Assembly: GCF_020026915.1 (NCBI RefSeq) | Contig: NZ_JAINUY010000003.1 | Span: 496,001-560,000 of the forward strand | DNA from: Flavobacterium potami | GTDB lineage: Bacteria > Bacteroidota > Bacteroidia > Flavobacteriales > Flavobacteriaceae | Direction: 5' to 3' | Length of the DNA stretch: 64,000 bases | Shown here: piece by piece, positions 1-7,768 of the stretch | How positions within the stretch are numbered: position 1 is the first letter of the stretch | How the letters are laid out: the number at the start of each line of letters is the position of its first letter | Position numbers and translations under genes: made by a program | The notes under the pieces: model-generated | Told to the model about the DNA's origin: nothing | Database searches by the model: none | Seen by the model: the letters and a program-made list of their open reading frames with translations, nothing else

Positions 1-1027
1 CTGTATTAAAGAAATCCTTCACATTATTAGGATGCGCTACAAAAGGTACTGCTTCTCCGTTTGAGAAAAATTGAGGAATCAGACGTCCATCCATTTTTGG
101 TCCCCAGCTTTCATCAACCCCATCATTAATTCCGCCTCCTTTACCATCTACAAAGCTGAATCTTCCGTTTGAACCTTGTCCGAATGTATTTTGAAAACTT
201 GGCAATGTTGCTACTTGGGAGATTGTTATTCCAGAATTTACAGAAATTCCTAATCCTTTCTGACTTTTACCCGATTTTGTTGTAATCAAAACAACACCGT
301 GAGCCGCACGAGATCCGTAAAGTGCTGCCGCGTTTGGTCCTTTTAATACCGTCAAAGTTTCAATATCCTGTGGATTCAAATCGGCAATTGCATTCTTAAA
401 ATCACGAGTTGCTCCTCCAACACTTCCTAATTGAGAGTTATCTACCGGAACACCATCTACTACAAATAAAGGCTGATTGTTTCCTGCAATAGAAGTTTCT
501 CCACGAATGATAATACGAGAAGATCCCATATCTCCCTGAGAATTTGTAATACGAACACCCGCTAATTTTCCGCTAAGACTGTTTAAAAAGTTGGTTTCTT
601 TTGTGTCTGCAATATCTTTGTTTTTAAGTGCTTGCGTAGTATATCCTAAAGATTTTTTTTCTTTTGAAATACCCAAAGCCGTAACTACAACTTCTGATAA
701 TTGATTTTGTTCCTCAGTAAGATCAATCACTACGGCATTTTTATCAACTATCACTTCTGCCCTTTTATATCCAAGATAACTTACTACTAAGGTGTACGGA
801 AACTTTTGTCCTGTTTGGAAATAAAACTTTCCGTCAAAATCTGTTTGAACCCCGTGTGTAGTTCCTTTTATAATAACCGAAGCACCAATTACGGGCTCTT
901 TTGTAACAGCATCTACAACTGTCCCTTCAAGTTTTGATTGGATTAACGGTGTAGTTTGCTGCGCGTTAACTCCTATGGAAATCAACAAAATACATAACCA
1001 TGTATATCTTTCTAATTTTTTTTTCAT
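1..1027 (-). CDS. SusC/RagA-family TonB-dependent outer-membrane receptor, N-terminal part (cut by window edge)
   Basis: This is the N-terminal 342 codons of a SusC-type receptor, which imports glycans or peptides through the outer membrane with TonB energy. It starts MKKKLERYTWLC with a signal peptide ending in NAQ. A carboxypeptidase-D-like domain follows (about 30-110, with GTVVDA, DFDGKF and VVSYLGYK), then a TonB-box-like LSEVVVTALG segment and the plug domain (PLFVVDGVPVD, LKGPNAAALYGSRA, GVVLITTKSG). The reading frame is open to the window edge, so the gene continues to the left. The ATG at 1027 was chosen because the signal peptide begins there. A leader of about 375 nt with a small Cys-rich ORF lies upstream. 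The substrate cannot be told from this part. Confidence 0.95.
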   Translation of the reverse strand, partial: MKKKLERYTWLCILLISIGVNAQQTTPLIQSKLEGTVVDAVTKEPVIGASVIIKGTTHGVQTDFDGKFYFQTGQKFPYTLVVSYLGYKRAEVIVDKNAVVIDLTEEQNQLSEVVVTALGISKEKKSLGYTTQALKNKDIADTKETNFLNSLSGKLAGVRITNSQGDMGSSRIIIRGETSIAGNNQPLFVVDGVPVDNSQLGSVGGATRDFKNAIADLNPQDIETLTVLKGPNAAALYGSRAAHGVVLITTKSGKSQKGLGISVNSGITISQVATLPSFQNTFGQGSNGRFSFVDGKGGGINDGVDESWGPKMDGRLIPQFFSNGEAVPFVAHPNNVKDFFNT

Positions 1028-1290
1028 TACTTTGTTTTAGTTTAATAAATGAAGTGAGCAGAAAACGGATTACTCCACTTTTGCTTCCTTTCAGAGATGT
1101 ACAATTTCTTTTAAGCTTCACCATTTCTGTTCCAGCAGGAATGGTTTTTCTTTTATCTACACATTCGTTTTTTCATTTTTTTTTTCTTTTTGGATTAGTA
1201 TTAGTTGAGTTGGCATTTATAAATGATTCCACCTTTTAGAAGGTTTCCTCTTGCTAGAAAATTTTTGTGATTTTATTTAGCGGAAGAATT
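1028..1290 (-). promoter_or_regulatory. Long untranslated leader between the Cys-rich uORF and the SusC-type gene
   Basis: These 263 bases separate the uORF stop from the receptor ATG. I see an inverted repeat (1120-1129 with 1136-1145, one mismatch) and a short 5-bp stem near 1235-1250. Neither is followed by a U-run on the minus strand, so no classical terminator is evident. On the plus strand the larger hairpin is followed by TTTTT, so it might end an antisense transcript. A 79-codon plus-strand ORF here looks like a chance reading. A regulatory role is inferred from the arrangement only. Confidence 0.4.
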
Positions 1291-1377
1291 TTAATGACAC
1301 CAACACATAAGGCAAGAAGTGCCAAAAGTTGTCATTCGGGAAGTATAGTCGATGTGCTGTAATCTTAAAGTGTTCAT
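1291..1377 (-). CDS. 28-residue Cys-rich leader peptide (putative attenuation uORF)
   Basis: A complete ATG-to-TAA ORF starts about 30 nt after a TAnnTTTG element and precedes the SusC-type gene. It begins MNTLRLQHIDYTSRM and ends SCLMCWCH, so three Cys and one Met fall in the last seven residues. Such an end is typical of peptides whose translation senses a charged tRNA; poly-Cys leader peptides are known in mycobacteria. I infer that ribosome stalling on Cys (or Met/Trp) codons controls the receptor, which could then handle a sulfur-containing substrate. There is no Shine-Dalgarno, as is usual in this phylum. The ORF could also be chance, but the composition and placement argue against that. 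Confidence 0.55.
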   Translation of the reverse strand: MNTLRLQHIDYTSRMTTFGTSCLMCWCH

Positions 1378-1407
1378 TATTTTTTAAATTCTACTAATTT
1401 GATAGAA

Positions 1408-1415
1408 CAAAGGTA
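1408..1415 (-). promoter_or_regulatory. Bacteroidota -7 element before the leader peptide
   Basis: The minus strand reads TACCTTTG, an exact match to TAnnTTTG. It lies 30 bases before the uORF ATG, which would put the transcript start near 1400. I could not see a good -33 TTTG at the usual spacing, only an AT-rich stretch. Confidence 0.45.
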
Positions 1416-1610
1416 AATTAAAAATTTGAACATGAAAATTTTCTGCAATATTTTTGCAAAAAAAATGTTAATGAATTTTAAAAATAAATTTAAATTATTA
1501 AAAACGAGATACTTGAGCACTTAAACCAAAACTTCACTAAGTAAGTATTTTACTAAAAAGAATAGGATAAAACTTCTCAAAAGAGGTTTTAAAATAGTGA
1601 AAACGAAAAA

Positions 1611-1651
1611 GACCAAATCATTATCATAGCAACTATGACAGTGATTTGGCC
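1611..1651 (-). terminator. Intrinsic terminator downstream of the isochorismatase-like gene
   Basis: Two 19-base arms (1611-1629 and 1633-1651) pair around a 3-base loop. The differences become two G-U pairs and one mismatch in the minus-strand RNA. UUUUUCGUUUU follows on that strand, so it ends transcription of the gene that stops at 1683. Confidence 0.75.
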
Positions 1652-1682
1652 TTCTTGAAAACTTATTTAAGAAAGTTACTTT

Positions 1683-2150
1683 TTAAAAAACAAACTGATT
1701 ATTAGAGGCATATTCATTACAAACTACTTCTACTTTAAAACCTAAATCTTTAGCAGTTCGCACCGTTGAATCATTAAGCATATTATTCATCATTCCGACG
1801 ATTGTTAGATGCTCAATTTTTTTCGTATTTAAATAATCGAATAAATCTGTTCCTGAAAAACTATTAGTGGTATTTTTTATAATGATTGTTTCTCCCTCCA
1901 AAGGAGCAACTTCTTCATAAATTTGAGCGCCATGAGTTCCTGAAACAAAAAATGAAGCACCTTTATGCAATGCAATATGTTGTATATGGATTACAGTTTT
2001 TCTTTTTTTTCTAAAATCGTGCAGCATCTTTTTAGCGATTGAAGCTATTTCATAACTTTCGCTTAATTCCATTTTTCCTTTATAGAAATAATCGTTTTGT
2101 ATATCGATTAATAATAATGCTGACTTGGTGTATTTTCTTTTCATCTTCAA
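1683..2150 (-). CDS. Isochorismatase-like protein without catalytic Cys, shortened C-terminus
   Basis: The fold is that of the isochorismatase/nicotinamidase cysteine hydrolases, which use an Asp-Lys-Cys triad. Asp16 (LLLIDIQND) and Lys92 (IIIKNTTNSF) are in place. In the motif normally read as GxMTxMCVDxTxR, this protein has GMMNNMLNDSTVR, so Leu125 stands where the nucleophilic Cys should be. At 155 residues it is also some 20-30 shorter than usual. It stops just after the segment VVCNEYAS, and the downstream bases do not continue the family in any frame. It is therefore a pseudoenzyme or a decaying gene. A second, intact family member lies at 17210. The gene stands alone with its own terminator. 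Confidence 0.75.
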   Translation of the reverse strand: MKMKRKYTKSALLLIDIQNDYFYKGKMELSESYEIASIAKKMLHDFRKKRKTVIHIQHIALHKGASFFVSGTHGAQIYEEVAPLEGETIIIKNTTNSFSGTDLFDYLNTKKIEHLTIVGMMNNMLNDSTVRTAKDLGFKVEVVCNEYASNNQFVF

Positions 2151-2771
2151 TATATTTATTGAAAACTGCCGGTTTCAGGTACATCATTTAATCCAATCTA
2201 TCGCATACCTCAAACCAAATAACTCCGGACCCCTCTAAAGCCTGCAACTGCAGATTGGCAGAAAGAGGTAAACTGTTTAGAGTAAACTTTGTATCTTTTT
2301 ACGAAACCAGCAGTTCAACAAAAACTAGTACTAAACAAAAAAATAATCTTTTACTTCAATAAAAAATTTGATTGCGAAACTACTAATCAGAAGGAGGTAA
2401 AAATGGTACGTTTCTTTATCAATTACGTAATAGATAAAAAATTTAACCAAATAAAAAACATAAGTCACTATTTTACAAACACATAAGAATTCAAAGAATA
2501 AAATCTAAAAAAACTAGAATTGCAACTTATGACACATATGTAGGAAGTTTGAACTGATTTAAACGCAATAAAAAACCAATAGACTACAGTTGTCTAAAAA
2601 AAAGAAGAAAATTTATATTAAACATTAAAATTTAATGTTGTTAAGAAAAATATGAGTTAGCTTCATTTTGAAAAATATTAGTTACATTACCCCTTTCAAA
2701 ACAAATTGTATCCCACCACAATTGAGTCTTTAATTTTGATTTAAAATCGATTCAATTATAACCAATATTAC
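2151..2771. other. Gene-poor interval of about 620 bp
   Basis: No convincing gene lies here. A 65-codon plus-strand reading (2289-2486) has a biased Lys/Asn/Phe composition typical of AT-rich noncoding DNA. Inside it, a 27-codon ORF from 2403 follows AAGGAGG at 2391-2397 with 5-base spacing, a textbook Shine-Dalgarno that is unusual for this phylum. I see no product family. The last 130 bases should hold the promoter for the gene at 2772. Confidence 0.4.
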
Positions 2772-4319
2772 ATGCACTTAAAAACTACTCTTACCTTTAT
2801 TCTCTTTTTTTTATCTAATTATTTATGTTATTCACAAAAAACATTTGATCAGATTTATACTGAAACGTATCAGGTTTTACTAAGTTCAAATCCTAAAAAA
2901 GCGCTCAGTAACACAGATTATTTGTTCGGAATTGCAAAAATCAATTCAGACAAGATAAAAACCCGTATGCTAAAAGCTCATATTTTGTATCAATATGGTC
3001 TTAACAACGAAGCTATAACAGCTTTAAAAGAAGCAGAAAAATTTGCTTTAATAGACAAGGATTATGCTGTACAATCTAAGATTTATGGTTTTCTAGCTTC
3101 ACTTTATCGCGAAAGCGAAATATTTCATGTCGGCAAAACATATCTCAACAAAGCTGTTTTGATTAGTAAAAAAATAAAAGATAAAAGCGAAATGTACCGA
3201 TTTCAGGGAAATTTATCTCAGGAACTGGCTTGTTACGAATTGCTCGATTCTAATTATACAAAAGCAATCAAACATCTTAAAAAAGGGATTCAATTGTTTG
3301 AAAAAGCAGAAAGTACCAGTGATAAAAATTATCAAATTGCAATCAATGATGAACTTATTGCCCGAAATTATCTGGAATTGAAAAAAGCCGATTCTGCTTT
3401 GTTTCATTATGTCAAAGCAGAGAAAGAACTTCAGACATCGCTGTCTTATGATAGTCCGCTAAGAGGATTTATATATACTGGTATTGCAAATGTTTACGTG
3501 TCATTAAAAGATCATAAAAAAGCTAGACTCAATTTCAAAAAAGCAGAAGAAATTGCAGACAAATCAGATTACGCTGCATTAAAACAAGAAGTTTACAATT
3601 CTCTAATGGAGTTTTACAAAGGTACCGACACTAAAAAATATATTATTTACAATGAAAAGAACCTACAATTAAGCAAAGCCGAAAATGACAATAAAAAAGT
3701 TATTGCAGACGATTTAATCAAAACGCTTCAAAAGAAACATTTAGATAGCCAGAACCAATATGAAAAAAACAAACTTGTAATTATAGCCATTTGTCTTTTT
3801 GCGATTTTTTGCACTATAGCCATTTATATTTTTAAGAGAAAACAGGACTATAAAAAAATCAGGGACTTTATTCACAATACTAAACCTGTAGAAAATACGG
3901 AGAACGATACCGAGCAAAAAAAGGAAATCGCCAAAGAATATATGTCTGAAGCTACTGAAAACAGCATTTTGCAAAGTATAAAAGAATTCGAGAAATCACT
4001 TTCTTTTCTCAATAAAACATTGTCATTAAATTCTGTGGCTGCAGAATTAAATGTAAATCATCGTTATTTATCTTACGTTATCAATAAACATAAATCAAAA
4101 GATTTTGCGAGCTATATCAATGAGTTAAGAGTAAATTATATTATTGATCGATTAAAAAATGATGATTCTTACTTAAAATATAAAATCAGTTATCTTGCCG
4201 ATCAGGCAGGTTTTGCCTCTCATAGCAGATTTACTATTACGTTTAAAAAAAAAACAGGTGTTTCTCCACTAACGTTCATTACCTATCTTCAAAGCAATAC
4301 AGAAAAGGAAAACGTTTAA
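2772..4319 (+). CDS. Membrane-anchored TPR/AraC-type transcriptional regulator
   Basis: This 515-residue protein starts with a signal sequence (to about residue 21, CYSQ). A mostly helical TPR region follows to about 330 (repeats such as YGLNNEAITALKEAEKFAL and YTKAIKHLKKGIQLF), then one transmembrane helix at about 335-354. A cytoplasmic C-terminal AraC-type double helix-turn-helix lies at about 400-505 (LSLNSVAAELNVNHRYLSYVIN and ISYLADQAGFASHSRFTITFKKKTG). Such proteins are common in flavobacteria and are thought to pass a periplasmic signal to DNA directly. The target is unknown. The nearest genes are convergent or distant, so context gives no hint. It ends before a shared hairpin terminator. 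Confidence 0.9.
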   Translation: MHLKTTLTFILFFLSNYLCYSQKTFDQIYTETYQVLLSSNPKKALSNTDYLFGIAKINSDKIKTRMLKAHILYQYGLNNEAITALKEAEKFALIDKDYAVQSKIYGFLASLYRESEIFHVGKTYLNKAVLISKKIKDKSEMYRFQGNLSQELACYELLDSNYTKAIKHLKKGIQLFEKAESTSDKNYQIAINDELIARNYLELKKADSALFHYVKAEKELQTSLSYDSPLRGFIYTGIANVYVSLKDHKKARLNFKKAEEIADKSDYAALKQEVYNSLMEFYKGTDTKKYIIYNEKNLQLSKAENDNKKVIADDLIKTLQKKHLDSQNQYEKNKLVIIAICLFAIFCTIAIYIFKRKQDYKKIRDFIHNTKPVENTENDTEQKKEIAKEYMSEATENSILQSIKEFEKSLSFLNKTLSLNSVAAELNVNHRYLSYVINKHKSKDFASYINELRVNYIIDRLKNDDSYLKYKISYLADQAGFASHSRFTITFKKKTGVSPLTFITYLQSNTEKENV

Positions 4320-4406
4320 AAAACAAAACAACAATCATTTGAGAAGATTGCAAAATGATTGAAATTCGTTGTTTTAAAGATTTAATTCCTAAAAAAATCT
4401 TCATAA

Positions 4407-4443
4407 AAAAACCTCCAAAATCAAATGACTTTGGAGGTTTTAC
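4407..4443. terminator. Bidirectional terminator between convergent genes
   Basis: The arms AAAACCTCCAAA and TTTGGAGGTTTT flank a short loop. An A-run precedes and a T-rich run follows, so the hairpin can work for both the TPR/AraC gene (plus) and the gene ending at 4461 (minus). Confidence 0.8.
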
Positions 4444-4460
4444 TATTTTTATATAGAAAA

Positions 4461-4913
4461 TTACATTTCGTTTAATTCATTAAACTCATGTAAAGATTTT
4501 AATGTGCTTTCGTAGAATAAAATTGCAGCAATTAAATTTCCTTTATCAGAATAAGGCATCATTTTTCTTTGGAACTCTACAGTAGTTTCTAAGAAAGATG
4601 TTGTACCAACTGCCTGACCATCTAAAACTTTTTTGTGCTCATTATCGTCTGGAATACCTAGATCTGCCATTGTAACACCTGGTTTAGTAACCAAAGCGAT
4701 ATAAGGAAGAGTTTTTACTAAAACTTTAATACGCTCGATGTATAATTCTAAAAGTTCTCCTTTTTGCATACCAGCTAATTCTTTTTGATCGTGGTATTTA
4801 CGGATTATGGCTGTTGTACTGATAATACTTCTCGGAGCATTCTTTGCTTGTGCTGAAACAGCCACAGTCGTTAAAAAGCAAAGGAAACTTAGTAAAATAA
4901 TTTTACTCTTCAT
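4461..4913 (-). CDS. Secreted protein of unknown function
   Basis: The 150-residue product has a clear signal peptide (MKSKIILLSFLCFLTTVAVSAQ, cleavage after AQA or SAQ) followed by a helical, soluble domain rich in Lys and Glu. I do not recognise a family. Features that can be seen are an RKYHDQKEL segment, ELLELYIERIKVLVKTLPYIA, and a C-terminal EFNELNEM. No Cys remains after cleavage and there is no lipobox, so it is probably periplasmic. It is a single gene converging on the TPR/AraC gene, with a shared terminator. Confidence 0.75.
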   Translation of the reverse strand: MKSKIILLSFLCFLTTVAVSAQAKNAPRSIISTTAIIRKYHDQKELAGMQKGELLELYIERIKVLVKTLPYIALVTKPGVTMADLGIPDDNEHKKVLDGQAVGTTSFLETTVEFQRKMMPYSDKGNLIAAILFYESTLKSLHEFNELNEM

Positions 4914-5090
4914 TTTCTAGTAGATTTGGTTATTGAATCAGGGCAAAAATATATAATTTAACTGAAAATACAAGTTATTATTTGATTTTTCTAGTTTAAA
5001 GTTCATTGTAACTAGTTCTATAACAAAATACAAAAAAATAAGTACGATTTTTTGCAAACTTTTTTAATTGCAATTTTTGTGAACTTACTT

Positions 5091-5723
5091 TTATTTTATT
5101 ATTCTAAAACGCCCTGGATATTTGATATAAATACTTTTTCTGTTTCCGTAATAATCCATAAAATCTTCGCAAACAAAAACGGCATGTGCTGTTGACCAGG
5201 CTACAACTCCGCAGAATTCACTTCCTGATTCTCTTTTTAGTTTTTCAACCTGCTTGCCTATCTTGAATCCTAAGTATTTATAGATTGTCGGTGTGTAAAC
5301 AGAACCATCTTCCAAATCTTCTAATGCGCTGTCAAAAGTAGATTCTTTATCAATAATTTGTTTGTATTTTGCCATTACAGCATAAGTCAAAACTGCATAA
5401 TCAACAATCTTTTCGCTTAGTTCATTGTCTTTTATAAAAACAAAATCGGCAGATATTTTGGCTTTATTCAATTCATCATTATTCAGACTGAATGATGCAT
5501 TGTTTTTTAATGTAATCTTGTAGGAGTTGTCATTTAATTTTTCGCTTTCAAAAAGATTATCCAATCCATAAACGTTTAAAGAAGCTTTAATAAAAGCAAT
5601 CGAAGAACAATTTGTTCGCTCACCCTGTTTAAAACTTTCAAATATTTTATCTGAACTCAATTGAGAATATACATTTGTTGAAATAAAGACAAAAAGTAGA
5701 AAGAGAGAGGCAACAGATTTCAT
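5091..5723 (-). CDS. Secreted protein with a possible Cys-His catalytic pair
   Basis: This 210-residue protein has a signal peptide ending near VYSQ20. After it comes GERTNCSSIAFIKASLNVYG, with Cys39 at the head of a helix. Near the C-terminus is STAHAVFVCEDFMDYYG, with His180 followed by acidic residues. A Cys at the start of a helix plus a late His in a beta strand is the layout of papain-like and calpain-like peptidases, but I cannot place it in a named family. The activity is inference. It may instead be a structural member of that fold. It is monocistronic, and no terminator was recognised right after its stop. Confidence 0.7.
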   Translation of the reverse strand: MKSVASLFLLFVFISTNVYSQLSSDKIFESFKQGERTNCSSIAFIKASLNVYGLDNLFESEKLNDNSYKITLKNNASFSLNNDELNKAKISADFVFIKDNELSEKIVDYAVLTYAVMAKYKQIIDKESTFDSALEDLEDGSVYTPTIYKYLGFKIGKQVEKLKRESGSEFCGVVAWSTAHAVFVCEDFMDYYGNRKSIYIKYPGRFRIIK

Positions 5724-5856
5724 TGTAGTAAAAATTTATAATTGTTTCCCAGTTTAGCTTTGGGAGATTCTACAAATCTATAAAAATCAAGTTTATATTT
5801 TTTTTGACTTTTTGATTTTTATCAAAAAAAACAAATTTTAACATAGTTCAAAAAGA

Positions 5857-5886
5857 AAAACGCCTCAAATTGGATCGAGACGTTTT
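5857..5886 (-). terminator. Terminator after the small hydrophilic protein gene
   Basis: The minus strand reads AAAACGTCTC, a loop, GAGGCGTTTTT and then CTTTTT. The stem has one G-U type difference, and it starts 6 bases after the stop at 5893. Confidence 0.75.
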
Positions 5887-5892
5887 ATGATT

Positions 5893-6087
5893 TTATTTTT
5901 TTTCTTCGTTATTCAGCTTATCGTCGAAATCTGGTTCTTCGCCTTTAAACTTTTTGCTGTCTACATCGTAGTTTTCATCATTTGTCAAAACTTCTTCATG
6001 ATCTTTGTATTGATGTTTTCTTGTATCACTTCGATTATTAGAATCACTTTTATTATTGTTAGCCGGAGTTTGATTATTCGTCTTCAT
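5893..6087 (-). CDS. Small hydrophilic, probably disordered protein
   Basis: The 64-residue product is almost entirely Asn, Lys, Asp, Glu and Ser (for example NNNKSDSNNRSDTRKHQYKD), with no hydrophobic core and no signal peptide. Similar short charged proteins are common in flavobacteria and are sometimes linked to stress responses, but I recognise no specific family. The gene has its own terminator, which supports its being real. The overlapping plus-strand ORF (5887-6102) would be an Ile/Phe-rich chance reading and was not annotated. Confidence 0.6.
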   Translation of the reverse strand: MKTNNQTPANNNKSDSNNRSDTRKHQYKDHEEVLTNDENYDVDSKKFKGEEPDFDDKLNNEEKK

Positions 6088-6249
6088 AACTTTAAGTTTT
6101 AAAATGTTTTTTAAAATTACTTCAAATACGCCTCTTCATACTTATACAATCCTTTTTTAAAATTATAAAATATCACTCTACATAAATGTTTGACTTCTTC
6201 TTAAAAATAGTTCTAATTTTGTATCAGTAAAAAATTATACCAATACAAT

Positions 6250-7671
6250 ATGTGGACTATTTGCCAGGAATGTCAAGGACAGGGTAAGAAAAGCCAGAGA
6301 CTTACAAAAAAAGTGAGGCTTCAATACCAAATGGCATTAGAGCAATTTGAAAAAAACAATAGCGAAGGCACACCTCCAATTCGCCCGAAAGCACATAAAA
6401 AAAACTGCCTAACTTGTTCTGGATCTGGTTTGGTTCAATCTGATATCCTACCAGTTCCCAATACTGAAACTTATCCTCATGTTGCCATCGTTGGCGCTGG
6501 TATTGGTGGAGTTGCTTTAGCAGTGGCTTGCCTACATCGTGGAATTCCTTTTACAATTTATGAACGTGATGACAATTTTGAATCGCGTTCTCAAGGTTAC
6601 GGACTTACGTTGCAACAAGCTAGCAAAGCAATAGAAGGTCTTGGGATTTTTTCTTTAGATGGCGTAGTTTCAACCAGACATTTGGTTCATACCGTTGAAG
6701 GAAAAGTAATTGGGGAATGGGGAATTAGAAAATGGCTCGAATCGGAAGAAAGCAAAGCCGTAAAACGCACCAACATTCATATTGCCCGTCAGGCATTACG
6801 ATTGGCATTACTGCAACAATTAGGACAAGAAAAAATTCAGTGGAGACATCAATTAATAGATTTTAAGGAATCTGAAAACGAAGGTGTCGATTTAACTTTC
6901 CATGTAAATGGAGAAATTAAAACCACAAAAGCGGATCTTGTTGTTGGTGCAGATGGTATTCGAAGTTCCGTTCGAAGATTATTAATTGGCGATGACAATA
7001 CTCCTTTACGCTATTTGGACTGTATTGTTATACTAGGAATTTGTCCACTAAGTGCTTTAACGAATCTGGATAATCCCCTACTCGATTCTGCAACTGTTTT
7101 TCAGACAGCAAACGGACACGAGCGAATATACATTATGCCTTATGACGCAGATTCTGTCATGTGGCAGCTTAGTTTTCCAATGTTAGAAGATGAAGCAAAA
7201 CTATTGAGTTCTAAAGGCTCTAAAGCATTAAAAGAAGAAGCTGTCCGCAGAACAAAATGGCACGATCCGATTCCTCAGATTTTGATGGCAACCGAAGAAA
7301 ATAAAATCTCTGGTTATCCTGTTTATGATCGAGAATTATTGAGTTCGGAATTGCTTTCGAAAGGAAAACAAATTACTTTAATTGGAGATGCCGCACACCC
7401 TATGAGTCCGTTTAAAGGACAAGGTGCTAATCAGGCTTTACTAGACGCCCTTTCTCTGGCACGAAAAATTTTTAAAGGTTGCAAGTCCGTAACGCATTGG
7501 AAAAAAGTTGGGATAAGAGAAAGCGTTCTCACAGAATTTGAAGCCGAAATGCTCAAACGTAGTGCCGTGAAAGTAAAAGATTCAGCAGATGCGGCGGAGT
7601 TTCTTCACTCTGAAATCGTACTTTATGAAGGAAATGAACCTAGAGGACGTTGTCTGAAGAGAAAAAAATAA
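6250..7671 (+). CDS. FAD-dependent monooxygenase with an N-terminal zinc-finger-like domain
   Basis: The N-terminal 60 residues hold two CxxC knuckles (Cys5/Cys8 in CQECQGQG and Cys53/Cys56 in CLTCSGSG). This is the CxxCxGxG pattern of the DnaJ zinc domain and of small stand-alone proteins. From residue 77 on there is a UbiH/TetX-like flavoprotein hydroxylase: dinucleotide-binding GAGIGG (82-87), the GADGIRSSVRR motif, and GDAAHPMSPFKGQGANQAL near the C-terminus. Such enzymes hydroxylate aromatic or polyketide-like substrates with NAD(P)H and O2. The fusion is unusual. The start at 6250 is needed to keep the first CxxC. The substrate is unknown, and tetracycline inactivation cannot be claimed. 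It is separated by about 100 bp from the next gene. Confidence 0.85.
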   Translation: MWTICQECQGQGKKSQRLTKKVRLQYQMALEQFEKNNSEGTPPIRPKAHKKNCLTCSGSGLVQSDILPVPNTETYPHVAIVGAGIGGVALAVACLHRGIPFTIYERDDNFESRSQGYGLTLQQASKAIEGLGIFSLDGVVSTRHLVHTVEGKVIGEWGIRKWLESEESKAVKRTNIHIARQALRLALLQQLGQEKIQWRHQLIDFKESENEGVDLTFHVNGEIKTTKADLVVGADGIRSSVRRLLIGDDNTPLRYLDCIVILGICPLSALTNLDNPLLDSATVFQTANGHERIYIMPYDADSVMWQLSFPMLEDEAKLLSSKGSKALKEEAVRRTKWHDPIPQILMATEENKISGYPVYDRELLSSELLSKGKQITLIGDAAHPMSPFKGQGANQALLDALSLARKIFKGCKSVTHWKKVGIRESVLTEFEAEMLKRSAVKVKDSADAAEFLHSEIVLYEGNEPRGRCLKRKK

Positions 7672-7713
7672 AATAATTTTCTATTCTTATCACTTTTAAG
7701 AATAAAAATCGAG

Positions 7714-7729
7714 TGGCATATTTCTTGAA
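7714..7729 (+). promoter_or_regulatory. Candidate sigma54 promoter before the metal-dependent hydrolase
   Basis: TGGCATATTTCTTGAA places TGGCA and TTG at sigma54 -24/-12 spacing, with A instead of C after TTG. It sits 40 bp before the ATG at 7769. Two sigma54-type activators are encoded in this window. Confidence 0.4.
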
Positions 7730-7768
7730 AAATAATACTAAATATTAACTAATTAAAACTTATAAATC

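Noticed and set aside
1000..1239. 79-codon plus-strand ORF opposite the SusC leader
   Set aside because: It overlaps the receptor start and its leader, is made mostly of Phe, Leu and Ile as expected for T-rich noncoding DNA, and lacks any family resemblance.
1028..1290. Possible SAM-type riboswitch in the SusC leader (minus strand AGGTGGA and GCCAACT look faintly similar)
   Set aside because: The expected stems, kink-turn and conserved spacing are not there; only short chance matches.
5887..6102. Plus-strand 71-codon ORF opposite the small hydrophilic protein
   Set aside because: The minus-strand reading has a start, a stop and a fitting terminator; the plus-strand reading is low-complexity Ile/Phe.
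6250..7671. Tetracycline-inactivating Tet(X)
   Set aside because: The general flavoprotein hydroxylase motifs match, but nothing seen is specific to tetracycline, and the zinc-finger fusion is atypical.
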